From UBA7703 sp963667195 (GTDB taxonomy: Bacteria; Bacillota; Clostridia; Christensenellales; CAG-138): a stretch of 64,000 nt of DNA. Of the stretch, positions 8,753-16,397 are shown one piece after another; the first letter of the stretch is position 1; each line of letters begins with the position of its first letter. The stretch is from positions 2,356,001 through 2,420,000 of the forward strand of contig OY762962.1 in the NCBI GenBank assembly GCA_963667195.1. Direction: 5' to 3'. Position numbers and translations under genes: made by a program. The notes beneath the pieces were generated by a model. That model was not told the DNA's origin, made no database searches, and saw only the letters and a program-made list of their open reading frames with translations.

Positions 8753-8780
8753 TTGACAAATCGCGTTCATGTGTTAATAT
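8753..8780 (+). promoter_or_regulatory. Promoter of the polyamine operon
   Basis: Consensus TTGACA (8753-8758), 16-base spacer and TAATAT (8775-8780). Transcription should start near 8787, giving a leader of about 375 bases before the first gene. Confidence 0.75.
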
Positions 8781-8786
8781 AAGAAA

Positions 8787-9088
8787 GCGCTAACGGGAAA
8801 AAGAGAAGCGCATACTTGGCCGAGTAAAAATGCCCATCGGACAGGGCTGGCCGCCGCCGCGCGTGACGTGAAGCGTCACATTATTGATTGAGTTTGAAGA
8901 CTCAAATTTTATAAGTTGGTTACTTCATAACCAGTGCATCAAGCACACCACTTGTGAAACGGTCAATAAGAGTAGCGACGGCATCCCATGCTCAACAACA
9001 CTCTGATGAAACGGTCAAGGCCAAGGTTCTAGCCCTGTCTCTATCGCCTGATGGCGGGAGACTGTAAACGGAACAGTAGTCATGACAA
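8787..9088 (+). ncRNA. Structured 5' leader of the polyamine operon, candidate riboswitch of unrecognised class
   Basis: The non-coding leader is dense in hairpins: 8787-8811, 8832-8847, 8863-8879 (6 bp), 8888-8905 (6 bp), 8918-8932 (6 bp), a GTGC/GCAC stem just after it, and nested stems around 9037-9061 and 9061-9077. The 12-base motif TGAAACGGTCAA occurs twice, at 8955-8966 and 9007-9018, within an imperfect repeat of roughly 27 bases. ACCACTTGT at 8947-8955 is a perfect complement of the 5' arm of the downstream terminator (9089-9097). It can alternatively close a small local hairpin (8944-8956). This terminator/antiterminator choice is the architecture of a riboswitch or attenuator. I cannot match it to a named class. 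Confidence 0.65.
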
Positions 9089-9121
9089 ACAAGTGGTATC
9101 GTGTATACCGCTTGTTTTTTT
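9089..9121 (+). terminator. Leader terminator upstream of the arginine decarboxylase gene
   Basis: An 11-bp stem (9089-9099 with 9105-9115, one G-U pair) and a T run to 9121, just 40 bases before the first gene of the operon. It must be read through for expression. Confidence 0.9.
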
Positions 9122-9161
9122 GTTTGCGGTGTTGCATATGAGGCCGACGGAAGGAACGAGG

Positions 9162-10619
9162 ATGAATCTCAACGAGCAGAAACACGCGCCCATCTACGAG
9201 GCGCTGAACCGCTTTCGAAAGCAGCGGGTCGTTCCCTTTGACGTGCCGGGGCATAAGCGCGGGCGCGGCAACCCGGAGCTGGTCGAGCTATTGGGTGAGA
9301 AATGCGTCGGCATCGACGTGAACTCCATGAAGCCGCTGGACAACCTCTGCCACCCGGTCTCAGTGATCAAGCACGCGGAGGAGCTCGCGGCGGACGCGTT
9401 TGGTGCGGCGCACGCGTTCCTGATGGTTGGCGGCACGACCTCCAGCGTGCAGAGCATGATTCTCTCCGTCTGCAAAGCGGGAGACAAGATCATACTCCCG
9501 CGAAACGTGCACAAGAGCGCGATCAACGCGCTTGTGCTCTGCGGCGCGGTACCCGTCTATATCGACCCGCGCGTGGAACCCAAGCTCGGCATCCCGCTGG
9601 GCATGGAGATGGAGGACGTGCGCCGCGCGATATCGGAAAACCCGGACGCGGTGGCCGTGCTCGTGAATAACCCGACGTACTACGGCGTTTGCTCCAACCT
9701 CAAGGCGATTGTTGAGCTTGCGCATGCCAGCGGCATGAAGGCGCTGGTGGACGAGGCGCACGGCACGCATCTGTACTTCAACGATTCTCTGCCGCTCAGC
9801 GCGATGGCGGCGGGCGCGGATATGGCTGCGGTCTCGATGCACAAATCCGGCGGAAGCCTCACGCAGAGCTCGCTTTTGCTGCTTGGGCCGGACGTGAACC
9901 CGCGCTATGTGGACAAGATTATCAACCTGACCCAGACCACGAGCGCGTCGTATCTGCTCATGAGCAGCCTCGATATCTCCCGCAGAAACCTGGCTCTCCG
10001 CGGTGAGCAGTCATTTGAAAAGGTCGCGCAGATGGCGCAATACGCGCGGGACGAGATCAACGAGGTCGGCGGCTACTACGCCTACGGGCGCGAGCTGGTC
10101 AACGGAGACAGCGTTTTCGACTTCGATGTGACTAAGCTTTCCGTCTACACGCGTGATATCGGCCTTGCCGGCATCGAGGTATACGACCTGCTGCGGGACG
10201 AGTACGACATCCAGATCGAGTTTGGCGACATCAGCAACATCCTCGCGTACATCTCGATTGGAGACAGACTTCAGGATATAGAGAGATTGGTCGGCGCGCT
10301 GGCGGACATCAAGCGCCTCTACTCCAAGACACCTACTGATTTCTTCATCGCGGAGTATATTTCTCCCATCGTAGCGGCGACGCCGCAGGCCGCGTTTTAC
10401 GCGGAGAAGGAGTCTCTGCCGATTCGCGAAACGATCGGACGGATTTGCAGCGAGTTTGTGATGTGCTATCCACCGGGAATCCCGATTCTCGCGCCCGGCG
10501 AGGTCATCACCAAGGAGATTGTGGAATACACGCTCTATGCGCAGGCAAAGGGCAGCAGCATGCAGGGCCCGGAAGACCCGGATATCGCGTATTTGAACGT
10601 TCTCAAGAAGGGAGTGTAA
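9162..10619 (+). CDS. speA: Orn/Lys/Arg decarboxylase family protein, probable arginine decarboxylase
   Basis: The 485-residue PLP enzyme belongs to the fold type I basic amino acid decarboxylases. FDVPGHKRGRG is the family entry motif and SMHKSGGSLTQSS carries the Schiff-base lysine (Lys228). It lacks the N-terminal wing domain of the inducible E. coli enzymes, as in short Firmicutes SpeA. Agmatine deiminase and N-carbamoylputrescine amidase in the same operon argue for arginine as substrate, giving agmatine; lysine or ornithine cannot be excluded from sequence. The ATG at 9162 has AAGGA at 9151-9155. The upstream extension of the frame overlaps the terminator and is rejected. Confidence 0.87.
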   Translation: MNLNEQKHAPIYEALNRFRKQRVVPFDVPGHKRGRGNPELVELLGEKCVGIDVNSMKPLDNLCHPVSVIKHAEELAADAFGAAHAFLMVGGTTSSVQSMILSVCKAGDKIILPRNVHKSAINALVLCGAVPVYIDPRVEPKLGIPLGMEMEDVRRAISENPDAVAVLVNNPTYYGVCSNLKAIVELAHASGMKALVDEAHGTHLYFNDSLPLSAMAAGADMAAVSMHKSGGSLTQSSLLLLGPDVNPRYVDKIINLTQTTSASYLLMSSLDISRRNLALRGEQSFEKVAQMAQYARDEINEVGGYYAYGRELVNGDSVFDFDVTKLSVYTRDIGLAGIEVYDLLRDEYDIQIEFGDISNILAYISIGDRLQDIERLVGALADIKRLYSKTPTDFFIAEYISPIVAATPQAAFYAEKESLPIRETIGRICSEFVMCYPPGIPILAPGEVITKEIVEYTLYAQAKGSSMQGPEDPDIAYLNVLKKGV

Positions 10620-10622
10620 CAC

Positions 10623-11480
10623 GTGGAGTTTTGGTTTAACGACATGCACACGCAGAATGTCCAGCTCTCGATTCGCGTGGAAAAACAGCTATTTTCCGGC
10701 GAGAGCGATTTTCAGCGCATCGACGTGTTTGAATCCCCTGAGTTCGGGCGGTTTCTCGCCTCCGACGGCAGCGTGATCTTCTCGGAAAAGGACGAGTTCA
10801 CCTATGACGAGATGATCGTGCATGTGCCGATGGCAGTGCACCCGAACGTCAAGCGCGTGCTGGTCATCGGCGGCGGCGACGGCGGGGTAGCCCGCGAACT
10901 CACGCACTACGAGGAGATCGAGGCCATCGATGTGGTCGAGCAGGACAAGCTCTTCGTCGATGTCTGCCGCAAGTTCTTTCCCGCGAACGCCTGCGGACTC
11001 GACGACCCGCGCGTGAAGGTTTACTATCAGGACGGCCTAAGGTTTTTGCGGTCGCGACAGGACGACTACGACCTGATCATCAACGATGCGACAGACCCGC
11101 TGGGTCACACCGCGGGGCTATTCACGAAGGAGTTTTACGGCAGTTGCTACAAGGCGCTGCACGAGGACGGCATCATGGTCTATCAGCACGGCAGCCCGTT
11201 TTTTGACGAGGACGAGGACCCATGTCGCGCGATGCACAAGAAGGCCTATCGGAGTTTTCCGGTCAGCCGCGTCTATCAGGCGCATATTCCGACGTGTCCC
11301 GCGGGCTACTGGCTTTTCGGGTTCGCGTCGAAAAAGTATCACCCGCTGGAGCACTTCGACAAGAAGCGCTGGGAAGACCGGGGCATCAAGACCTGGTACT
11401 ATACCGCAAACCTGCACTATGGCGCGTTTATGCTGCCAAGATACGTTGAAGATTTATTAGAGGAGGAAGAAAATTCATGA
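10623..11480 (+). CDS. speE: Spermidine synthase (aminopropyltransferase)
   Basis: This 285-residue protein shows the SpeE pattern: VLVIGGGDGGVAREL for nucleotide binding, then an acidic VEQD, DGLRFL, and NDATDPLGHTAGLF, which retains the DxxDP acidic pair of the active site. It transfers aminopropyl from decarboxylated S-adenosylmethionine to putrescine. No speD (S-adenosylmethionine decarboxylase) is visible in the window. The GTG at 10623 follows GGGAG and lies 3 bases after speA. The stop overlaps the next gene's start by 4 bases. Whether it coexists functionally with the carboxynorspermidine route next door is open. Confidence 0.87.
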   Translation: MEFWFNDMHTQNVQLSIRVEKQLFSGESDFQRIDVFESPEFGRFLASDGSVIFSEKDEFTYDEMIVHVPMAVHPNVKRVLVIGGGDGGVARELTHYEEIEAIDVVEQDKLFVDVCRKFFPANACGLDDPRVKVYYQDGLRFLRSRQDDYDLIINDATDPLGHTAGLFTKEFYGSCYKALHEDGIMVYQHGSPFFDEDEDPCRAMHKKAYRSFPVSRVYQAHIPTCPAGYWLFGFASKKYHPLEHFDKKRWEDRGIKTWYYTANLHYGAFMLPRYVEDLLEEEENS

Positions 11481-12739
11481 ACCGGAAATTGCTTGTCATC
11501 GGCTGCGGAGGCGTTGCCGCCGTCGCCATTCAAAAATGCTGCCAGAACAGCGAGATGTTCCCTGAACTCGTGCTCGCGAGCCGCACGGTGGAAAAATGCG
11601 ATGCGCTTGTGGAATCGCTCAAGGGAAAGACCGAAACCGTGCTCTCCACCGCCAAGGTGGACGCGGACAATGTGGACGAGGTCGTGGCTCTCATCCGCCG
11701 CGTGCAGCCGTACGCGGTGCTGAATGTCGCGCTCCCGTATCAGGATCTGACCATCATGGAGGCTTGCCTTGCCTGCGGCGTGCATTATGTCGACACCGCG
11801 AACTTCGAACCGGAGAACACGGAAGACCCCGCATGGCGCAAGGTCTACGACAAACGTGTCGAGGAAGAAGGATTCTCCGCCCTGTTTGACTACAGCTGGC
11901 AATGGGCCTATGCCGACAAGTTTGAAAAAGCGGGCTTAACCGCACTGCTCGGCACCGGGTTTGACCCGGGCGTCACCAGTGTATACGTTTCCTGCGCGAA
12001 AAAGCACTATTTCGACCGCATCGACACCGTGGACATCCTCGACTGCAACGGCGGCGACCACGGCTATGCGTTTGCGACGAACTTTAACCCGGAAATCAAC
12101 CTCCGCGAAGTCTCCGCGCCCGGCAGCTACTGGGAAAACGGCAAATGGGTCGAAATCCCCGCGATGAGCATCAAGCGCGCATACGACTTCCCGCAGGTCG
12201 GCAAAAAGGACATGTATCTGCTGCACCATGAGGAGATCGAGGCGCTGGGCAAGCATTTCCCGGAGATCAAGCGCATCCGCTTCTTCATGACCTTCGGGCA
12301 GAGCTATCTCACCCACATGAAGTGCCTCGAAAACGTGGGCATGCTCTCAACCACGCCCATCGAGTTTCAGGGGCACCAGATCGTGCCGATCCAGTTCCTA
12401 AAGGCGCTGCTGCCCGATCCCGCGTCGCTGGGCCCGCGCACCAAAGGCAAGACCAACATCGGCTGCGTGATCTCCGGCGTGAAAGACGGAAAAGCAAAGA
12501 CGATCTTCATCTACAACGTCTGCGACCATGAGGAATGCTACCGCGAGCTGGGCAGCCAGGCGATCAGCTACACCACCGGCGTGCCCGCGATGATCGGCAC
12601 CGCGCTCCTGCTCGACGGCAGCTGGCGCAAGCCCGGCGTGTTTACGACGGACGAGTTCGATCCCGATCCCTACATGGACATGCTCAACAAGTGGGGCTTG
12701 CCGTGGGTGGTCGTCGAGAATCCCGAAACGGTGGAGTAA
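11477..12739 (+). CDS. Carboxynorspermidine/carboxyspermidine dehydrogenase (saccharopine dehydrogenase family)
   Basis: This 420-residue enzyme starts with a Rossmann motif, LLVIGCGGVAAVAIQKC, and has the length and internal ALLGTGFDPGVTSVY segment of the CASDH branch of the saccharopine dehydrogenase family. CASDH reductively condenses aspartate semialdehyde with putrescine (or diaminopropane) to carboxyspermidine. The immediate downstream partner is the matching decarboxylase, which fixes the assignment over lysine metabolism. It overlaps speE by 4 bases, implying translational coupling. It is cytoplasmic with no signal peptide. Confidence 0.88.
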   Translation: MNRKLLVIGCGGVAAVAIQKCCQNSEMFPELVLASRTVEKCDALVESLKGKTETVLSTAKVDADNVDEVVALIRRVQPYAVLNVALPYQDLTIMEACLACGVHYVDTANFEPENTEDPAWRKVYDKRVEEEGFSALFDYSWQWAYADKFEKAGLTALLGTGFDPGVTSVYVSCAKKHYFDRIDTVDILDCNGGDHGYAFATNFNPEINLREVSAPGSYWENGKWVEIPAMSIKRAYDFPQVGKKDMYLLHHEEIEALGKHFPEIKRIRFFMTFGQSYLTHMKCLENVGMLSTTPIEFQGHQIVPIQFLKALLPDPASLGPRTKGKTNIGCVISGVKDGKAKTIFIYNVCDHEECYRELGSQAISYTTGVPAMIGTALLLDGSWRKPGVFTTDEFDPDPYMDMLNKWGLPWVVVENPETVE

Positions 12740-12745
12740 TTTCAA

Positions 12746-13876
12746 GTGAAACGACACGAACTGCCGACGCCGTGCTTTGTCGTTGACGAAGCAACGCTCA
12801 GGCATAACTTAGAGATTCTCGCGGGTGTGCAGAAGCGCACGGGCGTGAAAATCCTGCTCGCGCAGAAGGCGTTTTCGATGTACAGCGTGTATCCGCTGAT
12901 CGCGCGGTATCTCGCCGGCGCTTGCGCGAGTGGGCTTTACGAAGCGCGCTTGGCGCACGAGGAGATGGGCGGCGAGAACCACGTGTTTTCGCCCGCCTAT
13001 ACGCCCGACGAGATGAAAGAGCTTGTGACCATCTGTGATCATGTGGTGTTCAACTCGTTTTCGCAGCTGGAGCAGCACCGCGAAACGTGCGAAAATGCGG
13101 GCGTGAGCTACGGCATTCGCGTGAATCCGGAATGCAGCACGCAGGAAGGACACGCGATCTACGATCCGTGTTCTCCTTTTTCGCGCCTCGGAGTCACGCG
13201 CGCAAACTTCCGTGCCGACCTGCTGGACGGCGTGGACGGGCTGCACTTTCACACGCTCTGCGAGCAGAACAGCGATGATCTCGTGCGGACGTTTGAAGCG
13301 TTTGAGCGGGATTTTGGCGAGTTTCTGCCGCGCATGAAGTGGCTCAACCTCGGCGGCGGGCACCATATCACGAAAGAAGATTACGACATCTACGCGCTGG
13401 ATGAGATTCTTTATTACATCCGCGCGAAATATCCGAACCTGACGATCTACTTAGAGCCCGGCGAGGCGATTGCGCTCAACGCGGGCTGGCTGGACACCAC
13501 CGTGCTGGACATCGTCCACAACGGCATGCCGATATTGATTCTCGACACCTCCGCCGCCTGCCACATGCCGGACGTGCTGGAGATGCCTTACCGTCCGCCG
13601 CTCGTGAACGCGGGCGAGCCGAACGAGCGGGCGGTCACCTGCCGCCTTGCGGCGCGGACGTGCCTCGCGGGCGACGTCGTCGGCGACTACAGCTTTGACC
13701 GCATGCCGGAGGTCGGCGAACGGCTCACATTCGGCGACATGGCGATCTACAGCATGGTCAAGACCAACACGTTCAACGGCATGCCGCTGCCCGCCATCGC
13801 GCTGCTGCATGAGGACGGCGATTGCGAACTCGTCAAAACGTTCGGCTACGAAGACTTTAAAGGAAGGCTTTCCTAA
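12746..13876 (+). CDS. nspC: Carboxynorspermidine decarboxylase
   Basis: The 376-residue protein is a fold type III (alanine racemase-like) PLP decarboxylase of the NspC group. It opens with LPTPCFVVDEATLRHNL, and the lysine in ILLAQKAFSM is the likely PLP anchor. WLNLGGGHHIT and YLEPGEAI bind the cofactor phosphate. It decarboxylates carboxyspermidine to spermidine. The GTG at 12746 follows GGAG near 12732. The gene lies 6 bases after CASDH and one base before agmatine deiminase, within the six-gene polyamine operon. Confidence 0.9.
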   Translation: MKRHELPTPCFVVDEATLRHNLEILAGVQKRTGVKILLAQKAFSMYSVYPLIARYLAGACASGLYEARLAHEEMGGENHVFSPAYTPDEMKELVTICDHVVFNSFSQLEQHRETCENAGVSYGIRVNPECSTQEGHAIYDPCSPFSRLGVTRANFRADLLDGVDGLHFHTLCEQNSDDLVRTFEAFERDFGEFLPRMKWLNLGGGHHITKEDYDIYALDEILYYIRAKYPNLTIYLEPGEAIALNAGWLDTTVLDIVHNGMPILILDTSAACHMPDVLEMPYRPPLVNAGEPNERAVTCRLAARTCLAGDVVGDYSFDRMPEVGERLTFGDMAIYSMVKTNTFNGMPLPAIALLHEDGDCELVKTFGYEDFKGRLS

Positions 13877-13877
13877 T

Positions 13878-14984
13878 ATGTTACACACGCTGCCCGCAAA
13901 AGACGGTTTTCATATGCCTGCCGAGTTCGCGCCGCAAGACGGCGTGCTGCTCGTTTGGCCTGTGCGCCCGGGCAGCTGGGGCATCGATCCCACCGCCGCA
14001 CAGCGGGCATTTTGCGACATCATGCGGGAAGCAAGTAAGAGCGAGCGCGTCTACCTGCTCGCGGATGCGGCGCATCTAAACGAGGCGCGCGAGCAGGCGG
14101 GAGATTTTGCGACCATCCTCGAAATTCCGACCGACGATTCGTGGGCGCGGGATATAGGACCTACGTTTGTCACGAACGGTAGCGCGGTGCGCGGTATCAA
14201 CTGGCGCTTCAACGCGTGGGGTGGGTCGGTGGACGGCCTTTACGAAGACTGCGCGAACGACGACGCGACGGCGCAGGCGCTTTGCCGCGCAATCGGCGCC
14301 GACTGCTACGACGCGGGCGATTTCGTTCTGGAGGGCGGCTCCATCTGTTCCGACGGCGAAGGAACGCTGCTGGTCACGGAAGCCTGCCTGCTCAGCGTGG
14401 GCAGAAACCCGAATCTGAGCAAATCGCAGATCGAAGAAAAGCTTAGGGACTATCTCGGCATCGAGAAAGTGCTCTGGCTGCCGCGCGGCATCTATAACGA
14501 CGAGACCAACGAGCACGTGGACAACGTCTGTGCCTTCCTTCGTCCCGGCGAGGTCGTGCTCGCTTGGACGGACGATGAAACCGACCCTCAGTACGCCATG
14601 AGTCTGGCGGATTATGCGTATCTGATGCAAGAAACCGACGCGCGCGGGCGCAAACTCGTGATCCACAAGCTGCCGGTTCCCGACCATCCCGTCTGCGTAA
14701 CGGAGCAGGATATGCAAAATCTGCCCGCCGATATCGGCGAGGAGACGCGGACGATTGGCGAACGGCTCGCCGCGAGCTATGTGAATTTTTACTTCACCAA
14801 TGATGCAGTTCTCCTGCCGCAGTTTGGCGGGGAGAACGCGGCTTCCGATGCGCGCGCGGTCGAGATCATGCGTGCGTTGTGTCCGGAGCGCAGGATTGTG
14901 CCGATCGATTCGCGCGATATCCTGCTCGGCGGGGGCAACATCCACTGCGTGACGCAGCAGATTCCGAAAGGAGCGAAACTATGA
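13878..14984 (+). CDS. aguA: Agmatine deiminase
   Basis: The 368-residue enzyme hydrolyses agmatine to N-carbamoylputrescine and ammonia. MPAEFAPQDGVLLVWP at the N-terminus, SWARDIGPTFV, NETNEHVDN-type metal-free active-site residues and GGGNIHCVTQQIPKG at the C-terminus are all present. The catalytic cysteine falls at residue 357, the position expected for this family. The ATG at 13878 is chosen; the longer frame upstream overlaps nspC. The stop overlaps the aguB start by 4 bases (ATGA). Confidence 0.95.
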   Translation: MLHTLPAKDGFHMPAEFAPQDGVLLVWPVRPGSWGIDPTAAQRAFCDIMREASKSERVYLLADAAHLNEAREQAGDFATILEIPTDDSWARDIGPTFVTNGSAVRGINWRFNAWGGSVDGLYEDCANDDATAQALCRAIGADCYDAGDFVLEGGSICSDGEGTLLVTEACLLSVGRNPNLSKSQIEEKLRDYLGIEKVLWLPRGIYNDETNEHVDNVCAFLRPGEVVLAWTDDETDPQYAMSLADYAYLMQETDARGRKLVIHKLPVPDHPVCVTEQDMQNLPADIGEETRTIGERLAASYVNFYFTNDAVLLPQFGGENAASDARAVEIMRALCPERRIVPIDSRDILLGGGNIHCVTQQIPKGAKL

Positions 14985-15856
14985 GCGAAATCACTGTTGC
15001 GGCGATTCAAATGAAGATGACCGCGCAGCCGGCCGAGAATATCGCGCGCGCGGAAGCGCTGGTGCGCGAGGCGGCGGGGCAGGGCGCGCAGATCGTGCTC
15101 CTGCCGGAGCTGTTTGAGCGGCCGTATTTCTGTCAGGAGCGCCGATATGACTATCTCGACTACGCGCTGCCTGTTTCGGAGAATCCGGCGGTTGCGCGTA
15201 TGCAGGCGGTCGCGAAAGAACTGTCCATCGTGATTCCCGTGAGCTTTTACGAGCGCGACGGCAACAGCCAGTATAACTCCGTCGCGATGATCGACGCGGA
15301 TGGAACGCTGCTCGGCGTTTATCGCAAGACGCACATTCCCGACGATCACTTTTATCAGGAGAAGTTCTATTTTACGCCCGGAAACACCGGCTTTCGCGTG
15401 TTTGAAACGCGCTATGGACGCGTTGGCGTTAGCATCTGCTGGGATCAGTGGTTCCCGGAAGCCGCGCGCGCGATGGCGCTGCTCGGCGCAGACATCCTGT
15501 TGTACCCGACCGCCATCGGCTCCGAACCGATCCTTTTGACCGATAGCATGCCGCACTGGCGCAGGACGATGCAGGGGCACGCCGCTGCGAACATCATCCC
15601 CGTCGTCGCCGCAAACCGGGTTGGCGAGGAGCGGGTGATACCCTGCGCGGAAAACGGCGGGCAAACAAGCGCGCTCGCGTTCTACGGCAGCTCGTTTTGC
15701 ACTGAAGAGACGGGCGAAATTGTCGCGGGTGCGAATCGCGAAAGCGAATGCGTGCTGTTGGCGCGGTACGACTTCGACCGCATCCGGCAGGAACGGCGCA
15801 ATTGGAACGTGTTTCGCGACCGCAGACCGGAGTGCTACGGCGACCTCACACGCTGA
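14981..15856 (+). CDS. aguB: N-carbamoylputrescine amidase
   Basis: The 291-residue nitrilase-superfamily enzyme converts N-carbamoylputrescine to putrescine. The Glu-Lys-Cys triad is visible: Glu in LLPELFERPYFCQ, Lys in YRKTHIPDDHFYQEKFY, and Cys153 in GVSICWDQWFPEAARA. The DDHFYQEKFYF loop is typical of AguB rather than general nitrilases. It starts within the aguA stop and is the last gene of the operon. Its product feeds back to the spermidine branch encoded upstream. Confidence 0.95.
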   Translation: MSEITVAAIQMKMTAQPAENIARAEALVREAAGQGAQIVLLPELFERPYFCQERRYDYLDYALPVSENPAVARMQAVAKELSIVIPVSFYERDGNSQYNSVAMIDADGTLLGVYRKTHIPDDHFYQEKFYFTPGNTGFRVFETRYGRVGVSICWDQWFPEAARAMALLGADILLYPTAIGSEPILLTDSMPHWRRTMQGHAAANIIPVVAANRVGEERVIPCAENGGQTSALAFYGSSFCTEETGEIVAGANRESECVLLARYDFDRIRQERRNWNVFRDRRPECYGDLTR

Positions 15857-15943
15857 AACGCGCGAAAAACGGCTGTTTTTTGTATGGATCAATTGCGACT
15901 AATAAATCAGTAATTTTTTTGCATGAAAAATATATAATTTAGA

Positions 15944-15971
15944 TTGCAAATTCAACATCAAATGATATAAT
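15944..15971 (+). promoter_or_regulatory. Probable promoter of the gltBD leader
   Basis: TTGCAA (15944-15949) and TATAAT (15966-15971) with a 16-base spacer, in a strongly AT-rich stretch. Start would be near 15979, only a few bases ahead of a hairpin terminator. Confidence 0.6.
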
Positions 15972-15982
15972 ATATAAAACTT

Positions 15983-16015
15983 TGCAAGATGGATCATAAC
16001 ATCTTGCACTTTTTT
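15983..16015 (+). terminator. Intrinsic terminator between aguB and gltB, possible attenuator
   Basis: A perfect 9-bp stem (15983-15991 with 16000-16008) is followed by a T run to 16015. It could end the polyamine operon. Because it directly follows a good promoter it may instead be a promoter-proximal attenuator of gltB. Confidence 0.8.
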
Positions 16016-16026
16016 ACCGGAACAAT

Positions 16027-16087
16027 GGCGTTCCGAAGTCCGCAGCCTCCCGTTTACGGGTTGGGCGCGGAGCCTTCGGACGCCTTT
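16027..16087 (+). promoter_or_regulatory. Long hairpin in the gltB leader
   Basis: The outer stem pairs 16027-16038 with 16074-16084 (11 bp, one bulge), the middle stem 16039-16043 with 16067-16071, and the inner CCCG/CGGG caps a TTTA loop. A short T stretch follows. It looks like a weak terminator or RNA stability element. No glutamine riboswitch core was recognised. The remaining leader to the start of gltB (16088-16397) shows an open frame but no convincing separate gene. Confidence 0.55.
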
Positions 16088-16397
16088 CTTGAAAAAAACG
16101 TGGTCGGGAAGAATCGAAACGCAGGAAAAGCTGCAAAAAGTGCAGAATATGCAAGAAATATGCAGGACGGCGTTCGATCTTGAAACAAACGGGGAACCAT
16201 CGCCTAAATCGGGCGGAAAAAAATACGCAGGGGAGAAACGGATTGGGGAACGGCCAAGAGGGCCAAGTGATCCGGCAGGGAGCAACATGAATCAGCAACA
16301 GCAAAACAACCAGCAGCAAGTTCGACAGCAATGCAACGAGAATTCGGATTCGGCGGTTGCGCCGAATACCAAGCGTGCGGGGCAATCAGCGGGGGCG

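Noticed and set aside
9002..9020. CTGATGAAAC resembling a hammerhead ribozyme core
   Set aside because: The stem that must separate CUGAUGA from GAAA is missing and no matching cleavage strand is present.
8787..9121. T-box, lysine riboswitch or second c-di-GMP riboswitch in the polyamine leader
   Set aside because: No TGGNACCGCG T-box bulge, no lysine aptamer core and no GACGCAAAGC motif were found.
9051..9161. 37-residue extension of the arginine decarboxylase frame
   Set aside because: It would start inside the leader and translate the terminator; the ATG at 9162 has a proper ribosome site and family-like N-terminus.
13647..13877. Extended agmatine deiminase frame starting inside nspC
   Set aside because: It overlaps the conserved nspC coding end; starting at 13878 places the catalytic cysteine at the expected position 357.
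16027..16087. Glutamine (glnA) riboswitch in the gltB leader
   Set aside because: Some short words look similar, but the conserved order of the glutamine aptamer is not present; the sequence folds better as one long hairpin.
16089..16286. N-terminal extension of GltB upstream of 16287
   Set aside because: The frame is open by chance; it overlaps the leader hairpin region, lacks a ribosome site and would give an N-terminus unlike any GltB.
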